A stretch of 32,964 nt of DNA from a bacterium. GTDB taxonomy: Bacteria > Patescibacteriota > Gracilibacteria > BD1-5 > UBA6164. Of this stretch, positions 9,816 through 22,142 are shown piece by piece. Where the stretch lies: NCBI GenBank assembly GCA_024635485.1, contig JAGXIV010000001.1:1-32964 (forward strand), given 5' to 3'. The notes beneath the pieces were generated by a model, which saw nothing but the letters and a program-made list of their open reading frames with translations, searched no databases and had not been told where the DNA came from. A program made the position numbers and the translations under genes. Every line of letters begins with the position of its first letter. Within the stretch, counting starts at the first letter, position 1.

Positions 9816-11015
9816 ATGAAAATTGTACACATATCACTCTATCCTCCGAAATGACAAATACACTGTAATAAAAGCTGAGTAGCTCCTTATACTAAAAATC
9901 TCGCAATGAATATTCCCTATTCTTGAAAAGATAAGGTGTATATTATTGGAGATATTGATCAAAGGACAGAAACATATCAAGAACAAAATATCGAAGTACG
10001 GAAAGTATTTTCAAAATGAGTTTTTTTTTATAAAAATATTCTTAAAGAAATTGATAGTATCAAACCTGATGTTGTTCATATTCAACAGGAGTTAGCTCTC
10101 TATTGAAATATACTCAGCGCTATTACACTGAGATTTTTACTCATGGCTCTAAAAAAAAGAAATATAAAAACAGTTATTACTTTTCATGGGATTGTTGATG
10201 TAGTGAGCATAGATGAAGAATTTATGAAAGAAAATTTCTCAGCACTTCCTATATTTATGGTAAAATTCGCTTTTAAGTTTATTTTTAATCCTCTTATACA
10301 ATATTCTGATGAAATAATAGTTCATGAAGACCTTTTTAAAAAGAGAATTTTAGAACAATATTATAAAAAAAATTCTGATGATATACATGTGATACATCAT
10401 GGAATTGAAGATTTTTCTTCAGAAATAATTTCTCAAGAAGATGCAAGAAATACACTATGAATATCACAACAAAAAAAAGTATTCCTTTTCATGTGATTCA
10501 TAACTGGATACAAATGAATAGATTTACTCATCGATTGAGTCGCAAAATACAAGCAGGAAAATGATGATGATTTTATTCTCTACATACTTTGAGCGCATCA
10601 CCCAAAACTTAAAGATGATGAAAACTATAAAAATGAATATTCAAGACTCAAAAATAAAGCTCTTACACAACTCTGAGACAATGTAGATTGGCAAGAGTGA
10701 TTTGTAGATGCTGCTAAAATGGCACTCTACTATCCTGCAAGTGATGTCGTTCTCTTCCCATATACTCGAAGTATTTCATCAAGTGGACCTATGGCTCTCT
10801 CTATTTGATACAATGTACCTTTTCTTGCAAGTGATGTATTTACTGAAAGTATTGATGATGAGAATCTTCTCTTTGAAAAGTCTCCAGATTGACTCAGTAA
10901 AAAACTTAGATTTTTCTTTGAGCATCAAGATGAATATGCTCAAATTATTTCAAAAATGAGAAATGAAAGATTATGGACAGAAATAGGAAAAGAAACTTAT
11001 AAAATATATATTTAA
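9816..11015 (+). CDS. Glycosyltransferase, GT-B fold (family 4-like)
   Basis: 399 aa from ATG 9816. The Rossmann-like N-terminus (MKIVHISLYPPKGQIHCN) is followed by a donor-acceptor loop (SGVAPYTKNLA), KPDVVHIQQELALYG, HVIHHGIED, the second-domain start VFLFMGFITGYKGIDLLID, and the donor-site region LYYPASDVVLFPYTRSISSS with GPMALSIGYNVPFLAS. The canonical E-x7-E is weakly represented by the SGPMALS stretch. UGA supplies many glycines. It overlaps no neighbour but is packed between two other glycosyltransferases (4 and 2 bases). It probably adds an internal residue to the lipid-linked repeat unit. Confidence 0.9.
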
Positions 11016-11017
11016 AA

Positions 11018-11851
11018 ATGAAAACAGCATTTATCATAGTATCATACAATTCGTCAGAAGATATTCAAAAATTATCAGAATCAATTGAGAAGCAAATTAT
11101 GAAACCTGACATGCTAATAATTGTGGATAATCAGTGAACACTCGAAGAAAGAAATAAGTTAAAAATTATAGCTAAAAAATATTGATTTAAATTAATTCTT
11201 TCTGACAAAAATTGATGATTTGCATATTGATGTAATATTTGAATTAAAAATGCTTTCGAACTTTGAGCTACACACATTTGATTAATTAATCCTGATGCGA
11301 TACTTAAGGATGTTTTATATTTAAAAAAAATAGAAGAAGAATTCTTGAAATGAAAATATTCAATTTTTTGAACTTATGTAAGAAACATTGAATCAAAAGA
11401 AATAGAATTTTGATGAGCAAAATTATGATTTTTTACACTTTATCCTCATATAATTCACAGATGAGAAATGTATGTAGATAATGAAAGAGATATTGAAGAA
11501 ACAACTTATGCTACAGGTTCATCATTATTTTTTACAAAAGAACTATATATTAGTGTTTGATGATTAGATGAGTCTTACTTTATGTATTTTGAAGAGACAG
11601 ATTTTTGTCTTAGAGCTAAAAAAAAGTGATATAAAATATGAATATTGCCATCAACATTCATAGATCATAATACAAGTAGTAGTGTTGGTAGAATGAGTTG
11701 GTTTTATGTAAAGTATATGATAAGAAATTTCTTAAAATTTGCTTTAAATCAAGCAAAATGGTATCAAATCCCTTGATTTATAATAGTATATTCCTTCTTT
11801 TGGGTACCTTGATTTTTATATAAATATAACTTACTAAAAAAATGAAAATAA
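11018..11851 (+). CDS. Glycosyltransferase family 2, rhamnosyltransferase-like
   Basis: 277 aa from ATG 11018. MKTAFIIVSYNSSEDIQKLS, IIVDNQGT, DKNGGFAYGCNIGIKNAF and GLINPDAIL are the landmarks of the WbbL/RfbF type of GT2. TGSSLFFTKELYISVGGLDE and FMYFEETDFCLRAKKKGY follow (the ED acceptor region), with a hydrophobic stretch near the end (GFIIVYSFFWVPGFLY). Almost every glycine after the first ~40 codons is UGA, and leucine shifts to TTA. The AT-rich segment of the cluster begins about here. Overlaps the glf start by 10 bases. Rhamnose as donor fits the rml genes but is inferred. Confidence 0.9.
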
Positions 11852-12957
11852 AAAATTTAATAATTTGAGCATGAATATCATGAATTGTAATAGCTCAAAG
11901 ATTAGCAGAAAAGTGAGAAGAGGTATTAATAATAGAAAAAAGAAATCATATCTGATGAAATTGTTATGATTATTTTGATAAAAATTGAATTTTAATACAC
12001 AAATATTGACCTCATATTTTTCATACTGATATTGAAGAAGTTTGGCATTATTTGAATAAATTCACAGAATTTACTAACTTCCAACATAAAGTATTAGCAT
12101 CTGTTGATTCAAATCTAATACCAGTACCTTTTAATTTCAATTCAATACAAAAAACTTTTCCTAAAGAATTAGCAAAAAATATAGAATCATCATTATTAAA
12201 ATTTTATGAATATTGAAGTAAAGTATCAATAACCGAATTAAGAGAAAAAGCAAAAAAAGAGGAAAATAAAGATTTGAAATTTATAGCTGATTATATTTAT
12301 GAAAAAGTATTTAAAAATTATACAGTTAAACAATGGTGAATTAGTGCAAATGATATAAATGATAATATATTAAAACGAGTTCCGGTAGTTATGAGTAAAG
12401 ATAATAGATATTTTCCAAATAATAAGTATCAGTGAATGCCAGTTAATTGATACACAAATATGATGAATGAAATGATTTCATCAAAATTAATTAAAGTTAT
12501 TTTAAATGCAGATTATAAGGATTTAATTAAAGAAATTAAATTTGATAAAATGTTTTTCACTGGACCTATTGATGAATATTTTGAATATAAATATGGTAAG
12601 TTAGATTATAGAAAAACATTGTACAAATTAGAAGAATATGATAAAAATTCTTTTCAAGAAAATATTGTTATCAATTATCCTAATGATTATGAATACACTA
12701 GAATCACTGAGTTTAAAAAATTTTACCCGAATTCACCAACTTTCTGAATTAATAAAACTGTTATTTGTAAAGAATTACCGTGAGTTTGAAATATAGATGC
12801 ATACCCAGTTGAAACTAGTAATAATTTAGAAATATTAGAAATGTATCAAAAAGACGCATCAAAATTAGATAATATTTGTTTTTTGTGAAGACTAGCAAAT
12901 TATAAATATATGGATATGGACAAAACAATAAAAAATGCTTTAGATATAAAACTATAA
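11842..12957 (+). CDS. glf: UDP-galactopyranose mutase
   Basis: 371 aa flavoenzyme that converts UDP-galactopyranose to UDP-galactofuranose. ATG 11842 gives MKIKNLIIGAGISGIVIAQR, the FAD-binding GxGxxG in which all three glycines are UGA. Then come EKRNHIGGNCYD, YGPHIFHT, PVPFNFNSI, YTVKQWG, KYQGMPVNGYT, FTGPIDEYF, AYPVET and FLGRLANYKYMDMD, in the family order and at normal length. By my count 16 of 18 glycines are UGA. It starts inside the end of the preceding glycosyltransferase, and its TAA is followed at once by TAATG that opens the next gene. UDP-Gal is presumably supplied by galE in the same cluster. Confidence 0.97.
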
Positions 12958-12959
12958 TA

Positions 12960-13973
12960 ATGAATTTAATAATTAATAAAAGTACCAGTATATACATATT
13001 GGCACCTGCATGAGTGGCTACTTGAGGACCAGAATTATTACACCAATTAAGCTTTAAAATAAAAAAAATATTGTGACATGAAAAAGTATTTATTTATTAT
13101 ATGGATATAAAGGAGGACTGAGTTTTAACTAATGAAAATTATAAACAATACTGAGTTAAAATAAGTAAAAATATCCAAGATGATGAAGATAATATATTAA
13201 TAGTTCCAGAAATTTATACCAAAGAATTAAAAAAATATAATAATATTAGAAAAGTTATATGGTGGTTAAGTATAGATAATTATTATTTTAACATAAATTT
13301 ATTTTATACAATATTAAATAAAGTTATCTTAGAGTTTTTTAATTCACAACAATATTTTGGATTTAATAAAAACTTTAGTAAGTGAATATTACATTTTGTT
13401 CAATCAGAATACGCTAATAATCATCTAAAAAATAAATGAATAATTGAGAGTAATATTTTTTCACTTTCAGATTATCTAAATAGTGATTTTTTAAAAAATG
13501 AATTTATATCTAGTAAAAAAGAAAATATCGTCGCTTATAATCCAAAAAAATGATATAAATTCACAAAAAAGATAATTGATTATTCAATAGAAAATTGATC
13601 AAATTTAAAATTTATTCCTATAGTTAATATGTCTAGAAATGAGGTAATAGAATTATTAAAAGTCTCAAAAATTTACATAGATTTATGATATTTTCCTTGA
13701 AAAGATAGAATCCCAAGAGAAGCATCAATATTGTGATGTTTAATACTTATATCAAATATGTGAAGTTGAAATTACTTTCAAGATTTTTGAATTGATAATA
13801 AATTTAAAATTAAAAAATTAAAAAAATTCAAAGATATATTTTTGAAAATAGAAAATTTAATTCTAAATTATGAAGAAAATTTAGAACTGCAAAAGAATTA
13901 CAGAAATATTATACAAAAAGAAGAATTCATATTCGACAATTCAATCAAAAATATATTTAAAATCCATAATTAA
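12960..13973 (+). CDS. Putative glycosyltransferase
   Basis: 337 aa from ATG 12960. Landmarks are ILAPAGVATGGPELLHQL near the start, VIWWLSIDNYYF, ILHFVQSEYANNHLK and, near the C-terminus, YIDLGYFPGKDRIPREASIL followed by GCLILISNMGSGNYFQDF. The first and last resemble a set of GT-B-type glycosyltransferase-like proteins that keep a PGKDRIPREA motif in the donor-binding half. I recognise the type but not a named member. Glycines are nearly all UGA and leucines mostly TTA, as in its neighbours. Its start overlaps the second TAA after glf, and a 5-base gap separates it from the next gene. Confidence 0.78.
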
Positions 13974-13978
13974 TTATA

Positions 13979-16051
13979 ATGTATATCCAAATTATTTTTT
14001 TGGCAATAATTTTTCTCATTTTTTTTAATCTGACTCCATCCTGATGAGATGCTGTATTTCCAATTGTATGAAACTCATTTAAATTAGTTGAAAATTCATA
14101 TCTATTTATTTGGAGTGATTGAATTTTATGATCAGTCAATATGCTAAATAATATAAGATGATTATTACCATTCATTACTTCAAACCTCAACCTCTTTAAT
14201 TTTAATTTTTATTTATTTATTATTTGATATTTGGGTTGGCTTTTAACCTATCTATCTTTAAAAAAGTTATTCTCTATAAATGACAATAAGTGATGTATTT
14301 TTATGGCAATTTTGTCACTGTTTTTTATAGTAAATCCTATTACAGTTTGACAATATTGACATTATCTAATATTACAATGATTTTTTCTATACATATTTAT
14401 AATTGTAATGTACTATTACTATTTAATTGATCCAAAAAAAAATTATTTATATTGATTGTTTTTTTGTTTAGCACTTCCTTTCTTATGACAACCTCATAAT
14501 TATTATAATATAATTTTATTATGTATATTTTTATGAATTTTCACATTATATTACAAAAAGATAAAATTTAAAGAATATCTTATAAAAAATTTTAATATTT
14601 TATTTTTAGTATTACTAATTTTTTCAGGTTCTATTTTTTTATTTTTTAGTACTATACCAAACGATTTAACCTCTTCAATCTCATGATTTGATTGATGAGA
14701 ACCTAATATGGTTTGGAGTTGATATCAATGAATAATTAATACCTTTACTTTCAAGAAATCTAGTTTTTGAGGTTATAATTATTTATTAACAATATTTTTC
14801 TCAATTAATGTATATTTATTCTTTGTTATTATTTTTAACTTAAATAAAAGAGAAAATAAATTTTGGTATATCGTATTTTGTATATTAATATCATTATCAT
14901 TTATTTGAAATAATCCATTACTTCAAAATAATAGTTTAAAGTTTTATATATATAAATTTATTCCTCATTTAAGAGTTGATGTATCATATTTATTATTAAT
15001 AATTATTCCTTTATTTATTTTATGAATAGCATACATTTATAAAAATAAAAAAATCTCTCAAACTTTGATTTGTATACTTTTAATTGTTCAAATTTCTATA
15101 TCAACATTTCTATTGTTTGAAAGAAATAATCAAGAGAAAAATTCAATTAATATTAATGAATACTCAAATTTTCAGAATTTTATTAACAGTAAATTAGCCA
15201 CTAATAATGGATTTAGCACTGTTTTATTTTGGCCTTTATGAGTAACTTATAATCTACCTTGAATTGAACAATCAATTTATCCTACTCTTGTCACTTCTCA
15301 GTTTGAAAACAAAGATTTATTGCATTGGAATTTTTTAGAAATTGCACTTTCAGACACTTGAAAATTTATAAGTAATAATATAAACTCTGAAAAAAATAAA
15401 CTTAATATAGAAAATACTACAATTAATTACATTGTATGCTTCAATAAAATAATTAATTGTAATTGATTAATTAAATTGAATAAATTCGATATTATTTGAA
15501 TTTATAAAGATATATTCATATTTGAAAGAAATATTAAAACTCCTTTAATTCTTTCAAAAAATGCTAATTTTTCAAAAATAAACCCAACGAGTTACAAAAT
15601 AAACTTAAACTTAGGTTGAAAAAATAATGATTTATACTTTTTAGAATCTTTTCATCCAAATTGGAAAATATACTTAGAACCGTTCAAAAAAAATAACTGT
15701 AATGAAAAATACTCTTACTATTTAGCTAAATACAATGTTACAGAATGTTGAATGAAATCTAATTTATTTAGTTGATGAGATATACTTAAATTAATTCAAA
15801 AACCTGTATTTGATGAAAGTCATCAAAAAGTTTTTGATTATGCAAATAAATGGACAATTGATAAAGAGTTTATCATAAAAAATTATTCTAAAGAATATTA
15901 TAGAATTAATCAAGATTGAAGTATTGATATACTTTTAAGTATGTATTTTAAACCTCAAAGCTATTTTTATTTATGAATATTGTTAACTTGAATTACAATG
16001 TTATTAATTATGTGATTTTTAATATTTTCTAAAATTAAAAAATTTAAATAA
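13979..16051 (+). CDS. Polytopic GT-C-like membrane protein
   Basis: 690 aa from ATG 13979 to TAA 16049-16051. A first hydrophobic helix (IIFLAIIFLIFFNL) is followed by PSGDAVFPIVGNSF, an early extracytoplasmic acidic loop of the kind seen in GT-C enzymes. About a dozen membrane segments run to ~residue 385, then a large soluble region (~390-650), and a final helix (ILLTGITMLLIMGFLIF) with a basic tail. This shape resembles the arabinofuranosyltransferase/YfhO-like GT-C proteins that use polyprenyl-phosphate sugars outside the membrane; no family match is certain. Of 40 glycines I count 35 UGA and 5 GGN. Placed between a glycosyltransferase and rmlB, it may glycosylate or polymerise the exported unit. 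Confidence 0.75.
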
Positions 16052-17004
16052 TGATAATGAAACAAAAAATAATCATAACATGATGAGCTTGATTTATAGG
16101 ATCAAATTTTCTAAATACATATGTTTTAAAATTTCCAGAAATAGATTTTATTAATCTTGATGCTCTAACTTATGCTTGAAATCTAAAAAAGATAGATGAA
16201 TCAGTAAAAATATCTCCAAATTATTATTTTGAAAAAGTAGATATAACTGATATTGAAGCTTTAAAACAAATATATATAAAATATAAACCTACAGATATTA
16301 TTCATTTTGCAGCAGAGAGCCATGTGGATAACTCAATTAAAAATCCACTCTTATTTACACAAGTGAATATTATTGGGACACAAAACTTACTAGATTTGCA
16401 TAGAGAGTTTGAAATGGATAGATTTCATTATGTTTCTACTGATGAAGTATATGGAGACATACCAGATACAGGATATTTTACTGAAGAAACGCATTTAGAA
16501 CCATCATCACCCTACTCTGTCAGTAAAGCTGGATGAGATATGCTCACACAAGCTTATGGAAGAACATTTTGAATCAATTATAGTATTAGTAGATGTTCTA
16601 ATAATTATGGGAAAAATCAAAATTTCATATCTCTCATACCTTTATTTATTTCAAAAATACAAAAAAATGAACAAGTACCTTTGTATGGAGACGGAAGTAA
16701 TATACGTGACTGGCTCTATGTAGAGGATCATTGTGATGCTATTTGGCAAATATTTAGAGAATGAAAAAATGGATCCATTTATAACGTTGGTGGAAATAAT
16801 GAATATACAAATTTGGAAATTACAAAAATAATTCTCAGTGAACTCTGAAAAGATGATTCTCTCATAAGTTTTGTAGCAGATAGACCTGGACATGACCTAC
16901 GGTACGCAATAGATGCCTCAAAAATGAAAAAAGAACTCTGATGGGAACCAAAAGTTGCATTTCCTGAAGGAATCAAAAAAACTATTTGATATTATTCTCT
17001 CTAA
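16051..17004 (+). CDS. rmlB: dTDP-glucose 4,6-dehydratase
   Basis: Second enzyme of dTDP-L-rhamnose synthesis, an extended SDR. Residues 9-17 read IITGGAGFIGS, with three UGA glycines in the NAD loop. [31 protein letters not shown] (catalytic Asp-Glu), [10 protein letters not shown] (YxxxK), [22 protein letters not shown] and [12 protein letters not shown] follow. 317 aa from ATG 16051, which overlaps the previous TAA by one base (TAATG); ATG 16057 is an in-frame alternative. The first ~90 codons are AT-rich with UGA glycines like the upstream genes. Later codons use GGA/GGT and CTC more, so a recombination boundary may lie inside this gene. Confidence 0.97.
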
Positions 17005-17014
17005 TTACAATCAT

Positions 17015-17896
17015 ATGAAATGAATTATTCTTGCAGGAGGAAGTGGAACCAGACTCTACCCTATCACAAAAGCTATATCAAAACAACTCATGCCTATTTA
17101 TGATAAACCCATGATTTATTATCCCCTATCAGTGCTTATGATAGCTGGGATACAAGACATACTAATCATTACAACTCATGAAGATCAAAGTGGATTTGTG
17201 AGATTATTATGAGATGGAAGTCAATGGTGAATATCAATTTGTTATGAAATCCAACCTAGTCCAGATGGTCTGGCTCAGGCATTTATAATCTGAGAAGATT
17301 TTATATGAAGTGATGATGTTTGTCTCGTCCTGTGAGATAATCTGTTTTATGGAACTGGATTCTCAAAACTCTTACATTCAAGTATTCAAAAAGTACAGGA
17401 AGAAAAAAGCTCTGTCGTATTTTGATACGAAGTTTCTGATCCAGAAAGATATGGAGTGGTTGAATTTGATAATCAAATGAACGCTCTTTCCATCGAAGAA
17501 AAACCAAAAAATCCAAAAAGTAATTTCGCGGTAGTTTGACTCTATTTTTATACAAATGACGTAGTACAAATAGCAAAAGATATCAAACCGAGTGAACGAT
17601 GAGAACTTGAAATCACGAGCATAAATGAAGTATATTTAGCACGAAAAAAGTTAAAAGTAGAGGTTATGAATCGTGGTTATGCTTGGCTTGATACAGGTAC
17701 CCACGAAAGTATGCTTGAAGCAAGTAATTTTATAGAAATTATTGAAAAAAGGCAAGGTCTTAAAATATCTTGTCCTGAAGAAATAGCTTGGACGAATGCT
17801 TGGATTAGTGATGCTGAGTTAGAAGCATTAGCTCTCCCTCTTAAAAAGTCTAATTATTGAAAATATTTATTAAAAAGAATAGGAAAAAATGTTTAA
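17015..17896 (+). CDS. rmlA: Glucose-1-phosphate thymidylyltransferase
   Basis: 293 aa, first enzyme of the dTDP-L-rhamnose pathway (dTTP + glucose-1-phosphate to dTDP-glucose). Landmarks: [18 protein letters not shown] (Gly 3 is UGA), [82 protein letters not shown] and [15 protein letters not shown]. Start ATG 17015. The last 8 bases overlap the rmlC start in another frame, so the two are probably translationally coupled. Confidence 0.97.
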
Positions 17897-18446
17897 TTTC
17901 ACCAAAACTGACATTGATTGACTTATCATTGTGGAACCTCAAATTTTTTGAGACGAAAGATGATTTTTTATGGAAACATATTCAAAAAAAGAATTTCAAA
18001 ATGCAGGTATTGATTGTGACTTTGTACAAGATAATCATAGTAAATCTAAGGCTTGAGTATTACGAGGTTTACATTTTCAGACTCAAAATACGCAGGCTAA
18101 ACTAGTAAGAGTTATTTCATGAAGAGTATATGATGTAGCTGTAGATCTACGTAAAGATTCAAACTCCTATTGAAAATGGTTTGGTATAGTCTTATCTGCT
18201 GAGAATAAAAAGCAGTTATTTATCCCCCAGTGATTTGCACATGGTTTTGTAACCCTTGAAGATAACACTGAGTTTGTATATAAATGTGATAATTATTATA
18301 TGCCTGAGAATGAAGGAGGGATAATCTATAACGATAGTACACTCGCTATAGATTGGACACAACACTACAATGGTGAACTATTTATTTCAAAAAAAGATAC
18401 TGAAAATGTAAGTTTTGAAGAATTTGATACTCCTAATATATTTTAA
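17889..18446 (+). CDS. rmlC: dTDP-4-dehydrorhamnose 3,5-epimerase
   Basis: 185 aa cupin epimerase, third step of dTDP-L-rhamnose synthesis. Start ATG 17889 inside the end of rmlA. IVEPQIFGDERGFFMETYSK, DFVQDNHSKSKAGVLRGLHF (catalytic His), AKLVRVISGRVYDVAVDLR, FIPQGFAHGFVTL and YKCDNYYMPENEGGIIYND follow the family closely. UGA glycines occur in FGDERG, AGVLRG and SGRVYD. The stop is immediately followed by the rmlD ATG. Confidence 0.97.
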
Positions 18447-19298
18447 ATGAAACGCATACTCATTACAGGAGCTGCTTGAATGCTCGCACATGATTTTATG
18501 AAATATTATGTTTGAGATGATGAAATAATATCATTTTCAAGTGCAGAACTTGATATAACTAATTATAAAATGTTAGAAGAAACTATATCTAATTATATTC
18601 CTGATCTCATTATTAATTTTGCAGCTTACACCAAGGTGGATGATGCTGAAGATATTGGAACTAAAATGAATTTTGACGTCAATACTTTGTGAGTAAGCTA
18701 CCTTGCACAGTTAACAAAGAAATATAAATCTGATTTTATCACATTTTCAACTGACTATGTTTTTGATGGTTTGAGTAAAGCAGGATACACAGAAAATGAT
18801 ACTTGCAATCCCATAAATAATTATGGAATGGCAAAATACTTATGAGAAAAAATATCAATAAAAGAAAATGAACATACAATAATTATTAGAACGAGTTGGC
18901 TGTATGGTGGATGAAAGCAATATAAGAATTTTGTAAACACGATGCTACATCTCTCTTCAAATAAGCAAGAACTCACAGTTGTGAGTGATCAATATGGAAT
19001 TCCTACATCATGTAAAGACTTATGTCTCGCTCTCTATGAAATCATTTCCCATTTAGATATCTACAGAGCAAAAATATTTCATTTTTCAAATAGTGCTGAG
19101 TCTCCTATAAGTTGGTTTGATTTTACAGAAAAAATAATTCGGCTGAGTAATAGCTCATGTATAGTAATGCCCTGCAATTCTTCATTTTATAAGATGAAAG
19201 CTAAAAGACCTCAAAATAGTATGATCATAAATAATAGCAATATACAACTCCAAAATTGGATACCTGCTCTTGAAGAATATATTACTCAAAATTCATAA
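18447..19298 (+). CDS. rmlD: dTDP-4-dehydrorhamnose reductase
   Basis: 283 aa SDR-type reductase, the last step to dTDP-L-rhamnose. MKRILITGAAGMLAHDF is the nucleotide-binding start, with VINFAAYTKVDDAED-like spacing (here IINFAAYTKVDDAED). TFSTDYVFDG, NNYGMAKYLGEK (catalytic YxxxK), RTSWLYGGG and SDQYGIPTSCKDL follow. It begins directly after the rmlC TAA, and its own TAA is followed at once by the next ATG. This makes an unbroken rmlB-A-C-D set. Confidence 0.96.
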
Positions 19299-20909
19299 AT
19301 GAATAAAAACGCATACCTCATATTTTCAATATTATTCATAATATTTTTTCTTGGACTTTCATTTATATCTCCAGGGTGAATCTATGTTCTTGATTTCGTA
19401 GTTACTCCTTTTACTACTTGGCAAAACTTTTTTTCCACTACACTACAGTGGCAAATACTAGATATAGTAAATTATTTCTTTTGAAATGAAGTAACTTCTA
19501 AGCTCTATTATCTCTTTGTATTTGTTTTATGACTTTTCACTGCATCAAAGCTCTGAAAACAATTATACGTACTGCTGAATTCTCCTAAAAATAAGCTCTG
19601 GATATATCAGGCAATCACAGCACTATTTTTGCTCTGTAATCCATGGACCTATGAAAGACTCGTGACTCAACCATGAATCGCTGTAGGGATGTTTGCGATG
19701 TGACTCTGAATCTCATATCTAATAGAAAATATATTTGAAACAAAGAAATATTCGCTTTTATGGGCAAGTATTTCATTTGCTTTTGCATTTATGCTCTTCC
19801 CACATGCAAGTGTGATGATACTCCTTATATGAATCGTGTACATTGCCCTCTATTATAAAACTGTAGCATGGAAATATTATTTCATTGCTCCTCTCATAAT
19901 TATATGACTCAATGCGAATTGGATTATTGGAAGTTTATTTTTTGGAGCTGAATTAGGGACTAATTATGCTGCAAGTTTTAATAGATGAGACATAGAAGTA
20001 TTTGTTTGAAATAGTCTCTCAAATTTGTGAGTAGATATTACTCATCTGCTTCTCTATGGATTTTGGGGTGAGAAATATCATATCCTGACTCCTGACAAAT
20101 TTAATGAATATTGGTATGTTTTTGGAATTATTGCTCTTTGTATTATTGTGTATGGAAATGTAAAACTCTATATGTTTAATAAGAGATTTTTTGTATTTTT
20201 AAATATTGTAGGTTTTTTTAGTTTCGTGCTGGCTCTAGGAATAGCATCTCCTATTTTTGGATGATTGAGTAACTGGCTTTACGCAAATATACCTGGATAT
20301 ATCTGAATGCGTGAGCCACAAAAGTGGCTCTGAGTTACGATGCTCTGTTACACCATATTTTTTGTTTTCTCAATCGATGATCTCTGGAAAAGATTTCCAT
20401 TAATATGAAAATATATGCTTTTATTTATAGTATTTGTACTTATGAATACATGGAACCCTATGAATTTATTTTGATATCAAAAACAACTATATTGAATTAC
20501 TATCCCAAGTGAATATAGAGATACCGCTCTAAAACAGTATAATACAGATCCTAAATCAAAATACTTACTACTTCCATGGCATACTTATATGGGCTGCTCT
20601 TGGTCAAGATGAAAAAATATATTATCTCAGCAAACTAATTATTTTTATCCATTGCAAACCATCGTAGCTGATAATATAGAAATTGCGCAAAAGTATTCAA
20701 ATAGTAGCTCACCAACTTCTCAGAATGTTGAAAAATATTTACAAAATAAGGATATCAGTTTACTCCAAGAAGAAAATATAAGCTATATAATCTATCAAAA
20801 GGATTGTGCTGATGCAAGTAAGTATATATTTTTAGCAGAAAACCCAGAATTATATATGCCAGTAGAAGAAAATAATTTCGTGAATATATACCAAATAAAC
20901 TATGAATAA
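19299..20909 (+). CDS. Polytopic membrane protein, GT-C/YfhO-like
   Basis: 536 aa from ATG 19299. About eleven membrane segments occupy residues ~5-390, starting NAYLIFSILFIIFFLGLSFI. ALFLLCNPWTYERLVTQPG and GMREPQKWLGV are loops of the sort seen in alpha-(1,3)-arabinofuranosyltransferase/YfhO-type GT-C proteins. The C-terminal ~140 residues are soluble (LLPWHTYMGCSWSRGKNILS). UGA glycines are frequent but mixed with GGA. It follows rmlD without a gap and overlaps the flippase gene by 8 bases. It may be a polymerase or a side-branch transferase for the exported glycan. The similarity in plan to the 690-aa protein earlier in the cluster suggests two extracytoplasmic transfer steps. Confidence 0.75.
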
Positions 20910-22140
20910 CTATCTCAACATACTTCTGATTTCAGGAAGCTGAATCCTTGCAGGGCTTATAAATTATTCGTATCATCCTTTGATGCTCCAATTTTTGAGT
21001 TTAGAAGATTTTTGAACCTTTTGAAGTTTAGTTGGTATTTTCAATTTACTCTGAGTCTTACTGGTAGGACTTGATTTCTTTTTTACAAAAAGTTTTAGTA
21101 AAAAAATAAATCAAAAAGAAACGCTTAAATTCGAGTTTTATTCAACTTTTCTGTGACTCTTAATTTTATGAGTTATATCTTATGTATTTTTCATATTACT
21201 CAGTCCTACGATCGCGCGATTTTTGAATATAGAAAATGTATGACTCTTATATATAACTTGATTTACACTGGTAACAAGTTTTATTTCAGTGAATATTTGA
21301 GCGATGCTCAAATCTATGAAAGCATTTAAACTTATATCTATTCAACAAGTATTATCTCCAGTTATAAAACTGTTACTCGGAATATTATTTTTGTATATCT
21401 GACTCAGAGTTTCAGGCGCTCTTTTGTGATTTGTACTTTCATGATTTATCCCACTCATCATTTGATATTTTTATATTTCAAAAAAACTTGCGAAATATGA
21501 GAGTAAGGGGGATAAACTAGAACTACGAAGAGAACTTATCAAAAATAGATGAGAAATATTTCATTTTTTTCTTATGAGTTTTGTATTTGCATTTTTTATG
21601 AATATAGATGTGATTCTTGCTAAAAATCTCTTTAGTTGAGAACTCAGTGGTATCTACGCTGCCATAACGGTTCTCTGAAAATTTCTTATATTCTTACTTC
21701 TCTCTATAGAGACCGTATATTTTGGTCAAATAATGGAGCACGAACAATCAAGCACTCCAAGAGCGCTTATCAAAAATCCTCTCATCCTTATAACTATCAC
21801 TATTATTTGAGCTCTCTTGTTTAATCTCGTATTTGGGAAGTTTATTTTATGAGTTTTGAAACCTGAACTCGCAAATTATTCAAATCTGTATATGTTGACA
21901 CTCGTATATTACTCATTTGTTGCCTATATAAGTTTTAGTATGAAAGTACTCGTTGGATGGAAGTATTATAAAATCATTTATACACTCCTTGGATTCGGTA
22001 TTATTGCTCTTGTAGTACTCTATACTTTAGACATAAGTTCTCTGTATCAGTATATTTCACTTTTTATTATCTTATGAGTGACTAGTACAATAACAAGCCT
22101 CTGACTTCTCGCGTACAATTTGAAATTAGCTAAAAAATAA
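20902..22140 (+). CDS. Wzx-like oligosaccharide flippase (MATE/MOP superfamily)
   Basis: 412 aa, almost entirely hydrophobic with about twelve membrane helices. ATG 20902 overlaps the previous stop. MNNYLNILLISGSGILAGLI, the YHPLMLQFLSLEDFGTFGSL loop (the position-specific EDFG is typical of polysaccharide exporters), VGIFNLLGVLLVGLDFFFTK and a central basic loop (KGDKLELRRELIKNRGEIFH) match the polysaccharide-transporter plan. Then comes NIDVILAKNLFSGELSGIYA. Function: flipping the undecaprenyl-linked repeat unit to the outer face of the membrane. It is the only flippase candidate in the cluster. UGA encodes many of the glycines in the helices. Confidence 0.88.
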
Positions 22141-22142
22141 TC

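Noticed and set aside
11842-12957. UGA as tryptophan (code 4) instead of glycine
   Set aside because: In Glf, RmlB, GalE and UvrB the UGA codons fall on conserved glycines, and conserved tryptophans are TGG.
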